A stretch of 64,000 nucleotides of DNA from Chitinophagaceae bacterium (GCA_023957575.1 JAMLGU010000004.1:124001-188000), one strand, 5' to 3'. Shown: positions 27,679 through 38,439, counted from the first letter of the stretch. Notes: generated by a model from the letters alone, not told the origin. Translations and numbers: made by a program.

Positions 27679-30600
27679 TTATTGAATATCTATATTAGAG
27701 ACAATGAGCCCCTTTCCATTCTTTACTTTTAATATTACATTATAATGACCGGCATTAATCATACTTCCGGTATTAAATGTTATTGTGTTCCATTTCCCTT
27801 CTTTGGTAAACTTAAACCGGGTGCTTTCTTCTACCATTGTATTACCACTAACATCCAGCACCTGCACATTTCCCAAAATTCCTTTTTCTGATGCGCTGTT
27901 ATACTTAATGGTGAAGGAATAAATATCAGCCACACCCGTTGTAATCGGCCAGCTAATGGTTGCTTCTCCATCAGTAGTAATTACTGTTCGCTCATTGTTT
28001 AAAATTATTTTTTTCTCAACATTATCGCTTATAATAGCAACATCTGATTTATATGAGGTAACCGGTTTCAAATCATAAGCCGGTTGCATGTCTGAAGCAG
28101 GTAAAACATAAACCAGAAAAGGTCTATCGGATTTAAAATTCAAATCCGATCCGGGCGAAACTCTTTTTCGATACATATTATACTGAGATTCTCCGTTTTC
28201 ATCGGTAATAATTTTTGTTCCGGTGTTTTCAAAATCTCTAATCAGGTCGGTGTTTTCATTTTCCTTAATGCCGATAAAAATGTCGGATTCGGATTTCACT
28301 TTGAATGAAACATTATAGTTAGACTGTTTATAAAATTGAATCCAATCTGCTCCAAATAAGTTAGAAGGTAAGCTGTTAATCTGCACCCTGTCGTTTAAAT
28401 ATTGATCATCTCCAATATCACTCCAGGATTGCTGTTTACAATTATCGCATTGCAAGTCGTAGGTATTTGTTGAATATCTTGCAGCTTGTATTCCCGATTT
28501 GATTGAAGCTACCGCAATGGCAGAAATTATCGCTTGCCCTGCCAGAGTTTGAGGGAACTCAATTGTCATCAAACCATTGTCAACTCTTACATTCACCTCT
28601 TTCTTAAGCGCTTTATTAGCGCCCGCCTCTTTCCAAATGTCAATATTTTTTAAGACGGTTTTATTATTTATGGAAACATCAAATAATCGCATACCACTGG
28701 CATCCATCCCTCCACCAATGCCCAACCAGGGTTCTGCAAAATACAGTTCCACCCTGTAATCTCCGTTTGGCAAAGGCAGTCTGTATTTAAGCAGATGTCT
28801 TCCATATCTGAAAGTCTGGAACAAAGACCAGTCATTAGTGCCTTTTATGGGAGAGAAAGTTCTTCTTTGTGATGCAAATATTGAAGGAATTTCAGGAAAA
28901 AGATTTGACCATGATTGCGATCCTGCAAGATTATTTTTTTCATCAACAAGTGGCTTATCAGCATTCCAAATATTTCCATTCTGGTCGGTATAGTCGGGAC
29001 CTCCACAATTAATTCTATAAACATAGTGATACCCCGGTTGAGGCTTCAAGATATTTGGAGCACCAGAATATAATTTATTAAAATTTGGCGACTCTCGAAG
29101 ATGATTGAATACTAAAGTATCTTTGGCAACAATTTTTCCATCTACATATCCAACAGCATATAAAACATTGTATTGGATATTGACTTTATCCCACATAAAA
29201 TGAGTTCCGATAGCGCCTCTTCTTTTTTTCCCAAAAGAAACATTATCAATATCATTGAACAACTCTACTTCCTCACAGTTTGAATAGACTATAATTGAAT
29301 CCTTTATACCCGGCTTCATCCAACGATTAGGCCAGGTGTGAGAAGCTATATAAACCATCGGCTCCTTTTCTTTCGTCACATAATTACTTCGATACATATA
29401 ATATACATCGGTAGGCTCTTCCCAGGGCGTCAACATACCTTTGTAATTAACAGGACCGATTCTGTCCATTTCTCTAAAACCTTCTCCACCCTGAACCCGG
29501 CCGGGATTATCATGAGAAGTCAGCAACCAGAAATAATGACCTGCAACACTATCCTTTACCGATTCGGCTAATCTGATTTTCTTTTCCATCAGGAGTGTGA
29601 ACCGATCTTCGCTCACCGGGCCATTTTGTAGAAAACCTCCCTCAGTATGTAAATCCAAAGTACGCCAGGCGCCATATTCACCTACCAGAACCTGCTTTTT
29701 TAAATCTTCTCCATAAGCATCAGGATTACCGCCGTAAGTGCCTGTCCAGTTTTGAGGCACATTCCAGTCAGCCCCTTCTCCTCCATTACAGGTTGTAACC
29801 GGTCTTTGTATGGATGCAGTAGGATCTAAGGAACGAATCAACTCTGTACATTCTTTTGCAAATTCTTTTGGTAATGTACTTTCATTTTGTAAACCCCACA
29901 TAATTACAGACGGATCATTTCTTCTTTCTATCACCCATTCTTTTAAAAGCTGCTTGAAGTTGTTTTTAAATTCGGGTGTATCAAACCAAACATGGGCTGA
30001 TAGTTGTGTCCACCAGAGAATACCCCTTTCATTAAACAGTTTTCCGTACAGCAAATTATGGGGCTGATGTCCATCTCTGAATGAGTTGAATCCGGCAGCT
30101 TGTAACCATTTTACACGTGATATTATTTGCTCCGGTGAAAAGGCATGGCTTTGTCCGATCAGATGTTCGTATTCAGCTACTCCATTGATGAAAACAGGCT
30201 TCCCATTCAGAAAAAATTGATTCGTTTTTGTATTCCATTGCACAGTACGGAAACCAAAATCCGTTACCTCCTGATCAATTATTTGATTACCCGATCTAAT
30301 TGTTGATTTAATTTTATAGAGATACGGGTTTTCTATTGACCATAGAGTTGGCTTTTTTAATGTAAGCTTAATTTTTGAAACAGTTTCAAAATCATTATTC
30401 ATTATTATCCTATCAGTTACAGTGGTAGCACATACTATTCCTTTTTGATCCAAAACCTGATGTGTTATCTGCACATTCTTTTTATCAGAACTATAATTTT
30501 TTAAAGAAGTATTAATAAAAAGCGTAGCCTGTTTATTATTAATGTCGGCCCATGCGTGAATTCCAAAAGGTTGAATTCTTACTTCATTTGTTATTAATAA

Positions 30601-31284
30601 ACTTACCGGCCTAAAGATGCCCAATGGTTGTGAACCTTCGGAAAAACCACGTTCATCACTACAGCCACCGCATACCCAGGGAAGATCACGAATGTGAGCC
30701 GGATGATCAGCACGAACCAGCAAATCATTTTTTCCTGATTGAAGTAAGGGTGTTACATCCAATGTAAAAGTAGTGCGACCGCCGGCATGGTAGCCGGCTC
30801 TTTTATTGTTAACCCACACTGTTGCGTAAGAACCCACACCTTCAAAAAACAGAAAATATTTTTTTCCTTTTTCCTTTTGAACTGAAAAAGTTTTCTTATA
30901 CATAGCTGACCCATGGAGATTGCCATGCAACAACCGCCTGTACCCATAATAGTCGTCCCAATTATGAGGAATAGAGACAGTTTGTATAATTTTTGATTTA
31001 CTGTTCCATTGATTATTTGTATCCTCCTGATTCAGTAAATAGGTTTGCCATGAAGAATTTAAAGATATAGTTTTTCGAGTTTGCGCAAAAGACGAATTGC
31101 CCAATAAAACAAAAAGAAAGAGCAATAAAATAATATGATGAAAGAAAAGACTTCTGCCACTATCCAAAGTGGTTTTAGATGTGCAAAATCTTTTTACTTT
31201 CTCTGAAAAAAAAGAAATCCGACGTCTATTATCTGAGTTCAATTTGTTATGTCTGTATTTTTTATTTTTCTTCAAGATTACCAT
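27679..31284 (-). CDS. GH2 glycoside hydrolase with malectin-like domain
   Basis: Large protein of 1,201 residues. A 46-residue basic leader precedes a hydrophobic segment (about 47-67), so the real start may be a non-ATG codon further in; no internal ATG exists before the signal. GH2 sugar-binding domain (70-235), immunoglobulin-like domain, TIM barrel with acid/base Glu468 in WGLQNEST and nucleophile Glu536 in LVGEYGAW. A DUF4982-like part (YSNCEEVELF) follows, then a malectin domain (about 770-940: YRINCGGPDYTDQNG, VELYFAEPW, FDVSINNK) and a C-terminal beta-rich region. Specificity may be beta-galactosidase or beta-glucuronidase. The ATG overlaps the end of the GH95 gene by 23 bp, implying translational coupling. 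Confidence 0.88.
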   Translation of the reverse strand: MVILKKNKKYRHNKLNSDNRRRISFFSEKVKRFCTSKTTLDSGRSLFFHHIILLLFLFVLLGNSSFAQTRKTISLNSSWQTYLLNQEDTNNQWNSKSKIIQTVSIPHNWDDYYGYRRLLHGNLHGSAMYKKTFSVQKEKGKKYFLFFEGVGSYATVWVNNKRAGYHAGGRTTFTLDVTPLLQSGKNDLLVRADHPAHIRDLPWVCGGCSDERGFSEGSQPLGIFRPVSLLITNEVRIQPFGIHAWADINNKQATLFINTSLKNYSSDKKNVQITHQVLDQKGIVCATTVTDRIIMNNDFETVSKIKLTLKKPTLWSIENPYLYKIKSTIRSGNQIIDQEVTDFGFRTVQWNTKTNQFFLNGKPVFINGVAEYEHLIGQSHAFSPEQIISRVKWLQAAGFNSFRDGHQPHNLLYGKLFNERGILWWTQLSAHVWFDTPEFKNNFKQLLKEWVIERRNDPSVIMWGLQNESTLPKEFAKECTELIRSLDPTASIQRPVTTCNGGEGADWNVPQNWTGTYGGNPDAYGEDLKKQVLVGEYGAWRTLDLHTEGGFLQNGPVSEDRFTLLMEKKIRLAESVKDSVAGHYFWLLTSHDNPGRVQGGEGFREMDRIGPVNYKGMLTPWEEPTDVYYMYRSNYVTKEKEPMVYIASHTWPNRWMKPGIKDSIIVYSNCEEVELFNDIDNVSFGKKRRGAIGTHFMWDKVNIQYNVLYAVGYVDGKIVAKDTLVFNHLRESPNFNKLYSGAPNILKPQPGYHYVYRINCGGPDYTDQNGNIWNADKPLVDEKNNLAGSQSWSNLFPEIPSIFASQRRTFSPIKGTNDWSLFQTFRYGRHLLKYRLPLPNGDYRVELYFAEPWLGIGGGMDASGMRLFDVSINNKTVLKNIDIWKEAGANKALKKEVNVRVDNGLMTIEFPQTLAGQAIISAIAVASIKSGIQAARYSTNTYDLQCDNCKQQSWSDIGDDQYLNDRVQINSLPSNLFGADWIQFYKQSNYNVSFKVKSESDIFIGIKENENTDLIRDFENTGTKIITDENGESQYNMYRKRVSPGSDLNFKSDRPFLVYVLPASDMQPAYDLKPVTSYKSDVAIISDNVEKKIILNNERTVITTDGEATISWPITTGVADIYSFTIKYNSASEKGILGNVQVLDVSGNTMVEESTRFKFTKEGKWNTITFNTGSMINAGHYNVILKVKNGKGLIVSNIDIQ

Positions 31285-34078
31285 TCAATTTATATACTCC
31301 GTTTTTAACAGTGGGTATTTTAACTATTTTATATCTATATCTTAAAATCATTTCTTCACCAGCCAAAGAGCGAACAGTAAGCGTTTGTAAATGATCATTT
31401 TCCCACTTCATATCAACTTCAAAGCCACCACGAACTTTTACGCCTTTTACTTCTCCGTTCGCAAGATTTTCGGGCAACGCGGGTAAAATATCTATATACT
31501 GCGTGTGCGATTGAATAAGTAATTCATTGATGCCGGCTGCTCCACCAAAATTACCATCAATCTGAAAGGGTGGGTGTGCATCAAACAGATTAGGGTAACT
31601 ACCCGCGCCACCCCTTGCCGGACTTAAAAGCATTTGAATGAGTTTGTAAGTATGGTCTGCATCTTTAAATCTTGCCCATAAATTAATTTTCCAGCCCAAA
31701 CTCCAGCCGGTAGCTTCATCTCCTCTGTAAATCAGTGATTGTCTTGCAGCCCGCATCAGATCAGGTGTTTCTTCCCAGTTGATTTCATTGCCCGGATACA
31801 CTGCCCAAAGATGGGAAACGTGCCTGTGTTTATTAGTAGTGTCATCCACATCCTGGAGCCATTCCTGCAACTGTCCATATTTACCTATTTGGTTGGGAGC
31901 AATTTTAGAAATTTTATCTCTTAATTCTTTTCGTAAATCTTTATCAATATTTAAAATCTCCGAAGCATCAATTGTGTTTTTAAATAAAGCCCTGATAATC
32001 TGATGATCCATAGTAGGGCCTGCCACCAATCCGCCTTGCTCGGGAGAATTAGAAGGTGTACTTATCAACCAGCCTGTTTTCGGGTCTTTTACTAAAACAG
32101 AATTAAAAAACAGTGCAGAAGATTTCATCAAAGGATAAGCAGTATCGTGTAAAAATTTTAAATTTCGGTTGAAAAGAAAATGTTCCCATAAATGCTGACA
32201 AAGCCAGCCGCCACCGGTCGGCCATATTCCATGATTAGAAGCATTGATCGGCGCCGCGCCTCTCCATAAATCTGTATTGTGATGCAACACCCATCCCGGA
32301 GCATTATAATATTGCTTTGCTGTTTCACTTCCTGTTTTTGATAAATCATTAATCATTTGAAACAAGGGCTGATGCATGGGTGAGAGATTCAATAACTCTG
32401 CCGGCCAATAATTCATTTCCAGATTAATGTTAGTTGTGTATTTGCTGCCCCACGGAGGTGCTAATAAATCATTCCAGACACCTTGCAGGTTAGCAGGGCG
32501 GGTTCCGGGACGCGAACTACTTATCAAAAGATAACGACCATATTGGGCATACAACGCTACAAATGAAGGATCATTATTAACGGAAAATTGTTCAAGCCTT
32601 TTATCGGTTGTCAGATTATTGAAGTTTTGTTTCGAAGAATTAAAAAACTGAATTGAGTAAGTATCAAAATATTTTTTATACTCATTGATATGTGTGTCTT
32701 TTAATTTATTGAAAGGAAAGGAATTTTGGCTTAGAATTTCTTTCAATCCCGGAATCTCAGCTTTCTCTGCCACCTCAGCATAGTTGATAAAGTTGGTAGC
32801 TGCATATAAAAACAGGGTGGCTTCGTCAGCAGCATTTACAATAATTTTTTTTGAAGTGTTCTTTATTGTTCCTCCTTTTAAAATTACTTTCACCAAAGCC
32901 TTTCCTTTTAAAGCGCCATCCTTTACCTGAATAGAAAGCAGCAGTGCATTATTGGTTAATTTTTGCACCTGAAACTTACTGTGCGGACTATTTATTAATG
33001 CTTCAAAGCCGATGGTTTTTTGCTTCTCCGCAGTGAGGTGGACAATAATTGCATTTGCAGGAGCGCTGGCAATATATTCACGCTTGTATTGCACTCCATT
33101 ATAGTCAAAAGTCGTTGATGCCACCGCATTAGTCAGGTCAAGCATTCGCTTATAGTTATTCACCTTTGACTCTTCAACATTGAAATTCAAAAACAAATCG
33201 CCAAAAGGTTGGTAACTGGCCTGATATTGCCCTATGGCAGGTACATCATCATTCTGTACAACATATTTCCACAATCCATTTAAAGAAATCTTCGATGCTT
33301 CATCCCCATCTTCAGGATATAGACCAATTGGTTTTGAAGGGTCTTTATAACCTAAAATACCGCCTTTGCCTGAAAAATTTAAAACCAAAATTGCAATTGT
33401 ATTTTCCCCTTTTTTTAATATGTTTTTATTGATAATATACTTTCTGGTTTCATCATCATTTTTGCTGCCCACAAGAACTCCATTTACATAAGTGTAATCC
33501 TGATTATAAATTTTATTCAAATCAATTATCAGGTTTTTCCCTACCCACTCTTCTGGTAAATGAAAACGGGTACGAAACCAAACTGCGCCATCCAATCCTT
33601 CATGGCCTATTGATTCCCAGCCATCATAAGCAGGCACTTTAATAGTACTCCATTTCTCATCATTATAATTTTCCTGTGAAGGATTTACCTTTTCTTTAGT
33701 GATTGCCAATACTTTTTTAATCCATGCATTTCTGTCGCCTTCAGCAGATTTTAAACCCATAAACTCACGACCTGCAAGATCCTCTGCCTCTTTTTGTTTC
33801 CCTTGAAATAATAAATTCCTAATTGAATCTAAGTATTTGTAAGCTCCTTGTCTGTTATAGTCTCGAGGATAACCCGTCCACAATGTTTCTTCATTAAACT
33901 GAATTCTGTCACTTGCTATTCCACCAAAAATCATGGCGCCTAAACGTCCGTTTCCAATTGGCAGCGCTTCTACCCATTTTTGAGCAGGTTTATTATACCA
34001 TAGCGTCAGATCCTGAGCGAATAAAATATTTGCAACTAACAACAGACCAGCGAGTATAACAGATTTTAATTCAGACAT
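31262..34078 (-). CDS. GH95 alpha-L-fucosidase/alpha-L-galactosidase with inserted domain
   Basis: Secreted 938-residue enzyme with a Sec signal (1-21). The GH95 N-terminal super-sandwich begins with WYNKPAQKWVEALPIGNGRLGAMIFGG and QFNEETLWTGYP; the (alpha/alpha)6 domain has SSRPGTRPANLQGVWNDLLAPPWGSKYTTNINLEMNYW split over about 520-560, with catalytic-type Asn/Asp residues. Between about residues 105 and 285 a jelly-roll typical of GH2 or sialate esterases (AVWFRTRFHLPEEW, YVNGVLVGS, LNGLWKYV) interrupts the GH95 N-domain. GH95 includes alpha-L-fucosidases and alpha-L-galactosidases; the L-galactose-type pathway genes upstream favour the second. Same operon, 34 bp after GH28. Confidence 0.9.
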   Translation of the reverse strand: MSELKSVILAGLLLVANILFAQDLTLWYNKPAQKWVEALPIGNGRLGAMIFGGIASDRIQFNEETLWTGYPRDYNRQGAYKYLDSIRNLLFQGKQKEAEDLAGREFMGLKSAEGDRNAWIKKVLAITKEKVNPSQENYNDEKWSTIKVPAYDGWESIGHEGLDGAVWFRTRFHLPEEWVGKNLIIDLNKIYNQDYTYVNGVLVGSKNDDETRKYIINKNILKKGENTIAILVLNFSGKGGILGYKDPSKPIGLYPEDGDEASKISLNGLWKYVVQNDDVPAIGQYQASYQPFGDLFLNFNVEESKVNNYKRMLDLTNAVASTTFDYNGVQYKREYIASAPANAIIVHLTAEKQKTIGFEALINSPHSKFQVQKLTNNALLLSIQVKDGALKGKALVKVILKGGTIKNTSKKIIVNAADEATLFLYAATNFINYAEVAEKAEIPGLKEILSQNSFPFNKLKDTHINEYKKYFDTYSIQFFNSSKQNFNNLTTDKRLEQFSVNNDPSFVALYAQYGRYLLISSSRPGTRPANLQGVWNDLLAPPWGSKYTTNINLEMNYWPAELLNLSPMHQPLFQMINDLSKTGSETAKQYYNAPGWVLHHNTDLWRGAAPINASNHGIWPTGGGWLCQHLWEHFLFNRNLKFLHDTAYPLMKSSALFFNSVLVKDPKTGWLISTPSNSPEQGGLVAGPTMDHQIIRALFKNTIDASEILNIDKDLRKELRDKISKIAPNQIGKYGQLQEWLQDVDDTTNKHRHVSHLWAVYPGNEINWEETPDLMRAARQSLIYRGDEATGWSLGWKINLWARFKDADHTYKLIQMLLSPARGGAGSYPNLFDAHPPFQIDGNFGGAAGINELLIQSHTQYIDILPALPENLANGEVKGVKVRGGFEVDMKWENDHLQTLTVRSLAGEEMILRYRYKIVKIPTVKNGVYKLNGNLEEK

Positions 34079-34111
34079 TACTTTTTAAAAAATTTTTGAT
34101 TGCCTATTTAA

Positions 34112-35668
34112 TTATTTTTTAATCACTTTTGTATCTACTTCTTTTCCTACTAATATCAATTCATCATTTAAAATATTGTTTTTAATAATAACGCTTCTGG
34201 TTGTTTCTCCGTTTATCTCCAGAAAATTATCTGTACCGGCAAAGGGCCAGCAGTTTTGAACCAACACTTCCTTCGCATTATTTAAACGAATAACAGATGC
34301 CGTCGGAACAGGTGTTGCAGTATTGATATTGTCAAGATACAGACGTTCAGAATTTTCTATCTTTAGCGAGCTGCCCATCTCTGTATTGATACGAACATTA
34401 TGCAGTTCTATATCTTTTGCATTTTTGATAGTAATGCCTCTTTTTGCATCAAATACAGCATCAGTAAGGCTTATTTCCTGCACCGGCATTTCTTCAAGCC
34501 CATTGATGTACATGGCTTCATTTGTTTGCGCGGTGATGTTGCTTAGTCTGATATTTTTAAACTGTGGCGTTCTATCTGAAACCGGTTCCGGAGGCGCCTT
34601 GGCATATTCCATATCGAGTACTATCGCCTGATCTCTGATATTTTTCATCACAATATTATTTACACGAATATCTTCCACAACACCACCTCGCCCGCGAGTT
34701 GTCTTTATACGAATACCCCTGTCAGTTCCATCGAAGACACAATTGCTGATAACTATCTTTTTTACACCTGCACTCATTTCGCTGCCAATGACTACGCCGC
34801 CATGACCGGCCAGCATAGTACAATTTGTAATGGTATAATTTTCAGCAGGTATGGCTTTGGTACGGCCGGGCAAATCTTTTCCGGACTTAATCGTAATACA
34901 GTCATCACCTACGCTAATGTGGCAATCGCTGATATGTACATTGCTGCAACTTTCGGGATTGATACCATCCGTATTAGGAGCATTTCTTTGTGGATTTTGA
35001 ATCGTCACCGCATGAACTGTGACATTTTCGCAAAACTGCGGATTAATAGTCCAGAATGGAGAGTTTCGAATAGTAATCCCCTGAATCAGCACATTTTTAC
35101 AATACATTGGCTGAATAAACGGTGGTCGTAAGAATCCCCTTTTCATTTGCTTGGGATTATCCGGTAAAAGAATGTCTTTATTTTCTTTGTCAAATATCAG
35201 CTGCCATTTGCTTCGTGGTTGGTCGTTTTTGTACCCTTCTACAAAATCCCACCATTTTGAACCATGACCTTCAATAATCCCCCGACCCATAATTGCAATA
35301 TTTTCGACATTGTACGCATAAAACAGAGGAGAAAAACTTTTTACGTCCACTCCTTCATAACGGCTTTCAACCATGGGAAGATAATCGTCGAAATCATCAC
35401 TGAAATGTAATTCGGCGCCGGCATCAATAAATATCGTTATATTACTTTTCAGGTGAACAGGACCGGTCAGATATTTTCCGGCCGGAAAATAAACCGTACC
35501 GCCACCCGCTTTAGAAGCAGCATCTATCGCTTTTTTTATTGCCAATGTTGCTTTCGTACTACTATCTTTTTTGGCTCCATATTTGGTAACATCATAAAAT
35601 TGCTGCGCAACCAAAATATTGCTAAATGTCAGCATGGCCAGCATCGTTTTAATAATATATTTCATCAT
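34112..35668 (-). CDS. GH28 polygalacturonase-family enzyme
   Basis: Secreted 518-residue right-handed beta-helix enzyme acting on galacturonosyl linkages of pectin. It has a Sec signal (1-21), FYDVTKYGAKKDSSTKATLAI and GGGTVYFPAGKYLTGPVHLK at the N-terminus, and GH28 catalytic motifs NTDGINPES, GDDCITIKSG, GHGGVVIGSE and RGIRIKT. These four motifs contain the Asp, His, Arg and Lys residues of the family. Exo- or endo-action and rhamnogalacturonan versus homogalacturonan preference cannot be decided. Tightly packed in the operon (12 and 34 bp to its neighbours). Confidence 0.94.
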   Translation of the reverse strand: MMKYIIKTMLAMLTFSNILVAQQFYDVTKYGAKKDSSTKATLAIKKAIDAASKAGGGTVYFPAGKYLTGPVHLKSNITIFIDAGAELHFSDDFDDYLPMVESRYEGVDVKSFSPLFYAYNVENIAIMGRGIIEGHGSKWWDFVEGYKNDQPRSKWQLIFDKENKDILLPDNPKQMKRGFLRPPFIQPMYCKNVLIQGITIRNSPFWTINPQFCENVTVHAVTIQNPQRNAPNTDGINPESCSNVHISDCHISVGDDCITIKSGKDLPGRTKAIPAENYTITNCTMLAGHGGVVIGSEMSAGVKKIVISNCVFDGTDRGIRIKTTRGRGGVVEDIRVNNIVMKNIRDQAIVLDMEYAKAPPEPVSDRTPQFKNIRLSNITAQTNEAMYINGLEEMPVQEISLTDAVFDAKRGITIKNAKDIELHNVRINTEMGSSLKIENSERLYLDNINTATPVPTASVIRLNNAKEVLVQNCWPFAGTDNFLEINGETTRSVIIKNNILNDELILVGKEVDTKVIKK

Positions 35669-35679
35669 TAATTTTTATT

Positions 35680-38439
35680 TTATTCGAATAACCAATCAAC
35701 ATTTTTTCGGTTCCCGCTTTCATACAAAGCAGCATCATATATTTTTAAAGGGGCATCGGCATTTATAAATCCAAGAATCAACGCTACACCCTTTTCCAAT
35801 TTCAGAATATTATTTCCGGCTCCAAAATCATACGTATGAACATGCAACTGAGGCATTCCCGGCAGCACTATCGCATTTGCAATTTTTGTATCAGATTGTC
35901 CATAATCATTGGCTAAGGCATTGGTTTCCAGTTCAGGCGCTTTCAGAAACACGGTATCTTTTGTAAAGGCTGCTTTTTGTGGTTCAAAAAACCCTACCAA
36001 TACTTTTACAGGCTTAGAGTTGGTAAAGCTAATACTTGTGCCTTCAGCAATTTGTTTTTTAAAAGATAGTTTCACTCCTTTGAGTCCTTTTAGCTCAGGT
36101 GCAAAAGAACGGATTGTAAAATTAGTATCTGCAAATACCTGTTGAAGACTATCAATTACAAAATTTGAATGACCTCCTTTTAACTTCACTATAGCATTTT
36201 GAAGTGAATTTATTTTTTGAATGGAGGTTCCTTTACTGTTTTTCAAAGAATCAATTCTTTGCTCAAATATTTTTAGTTCCATCTGAAAAGGAACAAATAC
36301 TTCCGCCCAGGTTTTATAGGTGGCATCCACCCCACGCATCGGTATTTTTCTTTGCTGAGTCTGCATACTGTTTGCATACAGGTAGGTTCCTTTTGTTAAC
36401 TTAACCAATCTCTGGTAATCAGCCACACTTTCACGCAACAGCTGGAGCGCTTTATCTAAGTTTTTTATATCATCAGAATATTTATATCTTAGTACATACA
36501 ATGCTGCTTCGGTTTTTTTGGCATAGTGATATGCCAAAGCATGATAGGCATATACATCGTTCTTTACTCTTTCAAACTCATCATTGTTTTTAGTAACATT
36601 TTTTGCTGCTTTATCTATGGCGCCTATAGCCTTATCAGCATGTGCTTTCACTTCATTAATTACAGTCATGGGTGTTTCTCCGACATGCTGTTTCCCTGTC
36701 CAATCTTTTTCGGCATATTCGGCAAGCGATTCTCCTTCGGGCGCTTCGCTTTCATAAAGTAAGGTGAACAAGCCATATCGGTAGGGGTTGATAAGTTGCG
36801 TCATCAACATTCCTAATGTAAGTGTCTGACGGTTTCCGTCTGTGATTCCAAATCTTCTTAAAAGTTTAGGAGCAATATGGCCCGACTCCTGATATGATTT
36901 CAGGATTTCATAACCGATCGCTTCATTAGTTCCAAACTGTGTGGCCAATTGTTTAGCCCAGTATTTATCTTCTTCTTTATAATCACGGGTTGAGTTCCAT
37001 GCATACCGGCTCCATGATTTATACCATAACCAGTCACGTTCAATTTGCAGTAACCTTTTTCCTCCCCGAACGCTATCGGCGCTGTAGGGCCAGTCCCAGA
37101 AGGAAGACTCCGGATATAAATGCAGGCCGTGAGCATCCAGCACATTCTCCATACCCTGTACAGAGCGTTGAATAAAATCAGTGGCTCCATAACGGAAGGG
37201 TTCCAGATTTGCCAGAATATGAACATTGGCAATATGCACATTTCCCTGACTGCTCAATGTTCTATGCAGTTGTGCCCACGTGCCTCGGGGCGTTTCATAA
37301 GTTAATGCTTCTCCATTGAACTTTGCCATTGTATAGAGATTCTTATACAAAGGAAGGGCTTCCTTCATCACAGATGGAGCATCGGTATCATGCGCCCTCA
37401 AAACAATTGGCGGTTCATCAGTCTTGCCTAATGCTTTCAGGCCGTCCTTTACCCCGGGTATTATCGTTTTGGTAAACCAATCAATATCATCCTGTCCCAC
37501 GCCTTCCATTGCCTCGCCTAAGGTTACCAATAATCCTACATTCGGATATTTTTCAACAAAGGCAGCTATTGATTTTTGAGTATAATCTGCAATAATCGGA
37601 ATAATAGGTCTTTCACGTTCCTGTGTTTTTAACCCGTTTTTGTCTGCAAATGGTTTTGAAATGATGATATTATAAAACATTTGTATCACCCAGATTCCTC
37701 TTTTATCTGCTTCAGTAGTTAAGAAACTATAAATCTCTTCATTCTTTTTAAAAGTAGCATCATCTACTTCCAAAGCGTAAGGATATTCTTTCAATTTTAC
37801 CAATGAAGCAAAAGGATGACCATTCCACAAATACAAAGAATTCATTCGATTATGAACCATTGAATCCAAAACCTTAATCCATAATTGTTTATCATAAAAC
37901 CAGGGAAATGTTTCAGGCTTGTAAGGATATTCATATACATTTCTACCAGGTAGATAAAAAGGCTTCTGTAGCCCGATACATTGCCCTCTCAAAACCATCT
38001 TTGGTGCATCCGTAAAATTTAAATGTTTTGGCAAAGCCCCTTCAGTAGCAATTCTCTCCGCCAATTCGAGACAACCATACAAAACACCAGATGCATCAGC
38101 TCCGGTTACCGATATCTGATTGTCATTTTCTTCGAGCCGGAAGCCTTCTTTTTTAAGGCCATCTATAGTTTTCTGTTCTAAAATTAAAAATATGTGCCTT
38201 GCATTTTTTAAAGTGTAACGTTCTTTTTTATTCTTCGCCTTAACTTGTTTATAGGTTGCTATAAAAACTTCTATTTCTTTTTGGTTCAGCATTTTTTTCA
38301 ATTCATTGGCGCCAAACTCTATACGTTGAGATGAATTTTCAGGCAGATGAATGATTACAGATTCTTTACCCTGAGCTGCAAAACTATTTAACCCAAAAAA
38401 CAAAAAGAAAGCCAATATTTGAAAACGAAAGAATTTCAT
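35680..38439 (-). CDS. Secreted alpha-glucuronidase-like protein of uncertain family
   Basis: 919 residues with a Sec signal (1-22). The N-terminal alpha/beta domain (RIEFGANELKKML, VTGADASGVLYGCLELAERI) resembles those before GH20, GH67 and GH115 barrels. The central region reads like a TIM barrel: MVHNRMNSLYLWNGHPFASL, ADKRGIWVIQMFYNI, VGLLVTLGEAMEGVGQDD, PIVLRAHDTD, and ANVHILANLEPFRYG. The C-terminal helical part (about 600-760) and a final beta domain follow. I infer an alpha-uronidase or similar exo-hydrolase for pectic oligosaccharides. I cannot assign it to a CAZy family with confidence, and candidate catalytic acids (Glu in TLGEAMEG, Glu in LYPESSFWDW) are guesses. Confidence 0.6.
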   Translation of the reverse strand: MKFFRFQILAFFLFFGLNSFAAQGKESVIIHLPENSSQRIEFGANELKKMLNQKEIEVFIATYKQVKAKNKKERYTLKNARHIFLILEQKTIDGLKKEGFRLEENDNQISVTGADASGVLYGCLELAERIATEGALPKHLNFTDAPKMVLRGQCIGLQKPFYLPGRNVYEYPYKPETFPWFYDKQLWIKVLDSMVHNRMNSLYLWNGHPFASLVKLKEYPYALEVDDATFKKNEEIYSFLTTEADKRGIWVIQMFYNIIISKPFADKNGLKTQERERPIIPIIADYTQKSIAAFVEKYPNVGLLVTLGEAMEGVGQDDIDWFTKTIIPGVKDGLKALGKTDEPPIVLRAHDTDAPSVMKEALPLYKNLYTMAKFNGEALTYETPRGTWAQLHRTLSSQGNVHIANVHILANLEPFRYGATDFIQRSVQGMENVLDAHGLHLYPESSFWDWPYSADSVRGGKRLLQIERDWLWYKSWSRYAWNSTRDYKEEDKYWAKQLATQFGTNEAIGYEILKSYQESGHIAPKLLRRFGITDGNRQTLTLGMLMTQLINPYRYGLFTLLYESEAPEGESLAEYAEKDWTGKQHVGETPMTVINEVKAHADKAIGAIDKAAKNVTKNNDEFERVKNDVYAYHALAYHYAKKTEAALYVLRYKYSDDIKNLDKALQLLRESVADYQRLVKLTKGTYLYANSMQTQQRKIPMRGVDATYKTWAEVFVPFQMELKIFEQRIDSLKNSKGTSIQKINSLQNAIVKLKGGHSNFVIDSLQQVFADTNFTIRSFAPELKGLKGVKLSFKKQIAEGTSISFTNSKPVKVLVGFFEPQKAAFTKDTVFLKAPELETNALANDYGQSDTKIANAIVLPGMPQLHVHTYDFGAGNNILKLEKGVALILGFINADAPLKIYDAALYESGNRKNVDWLFE

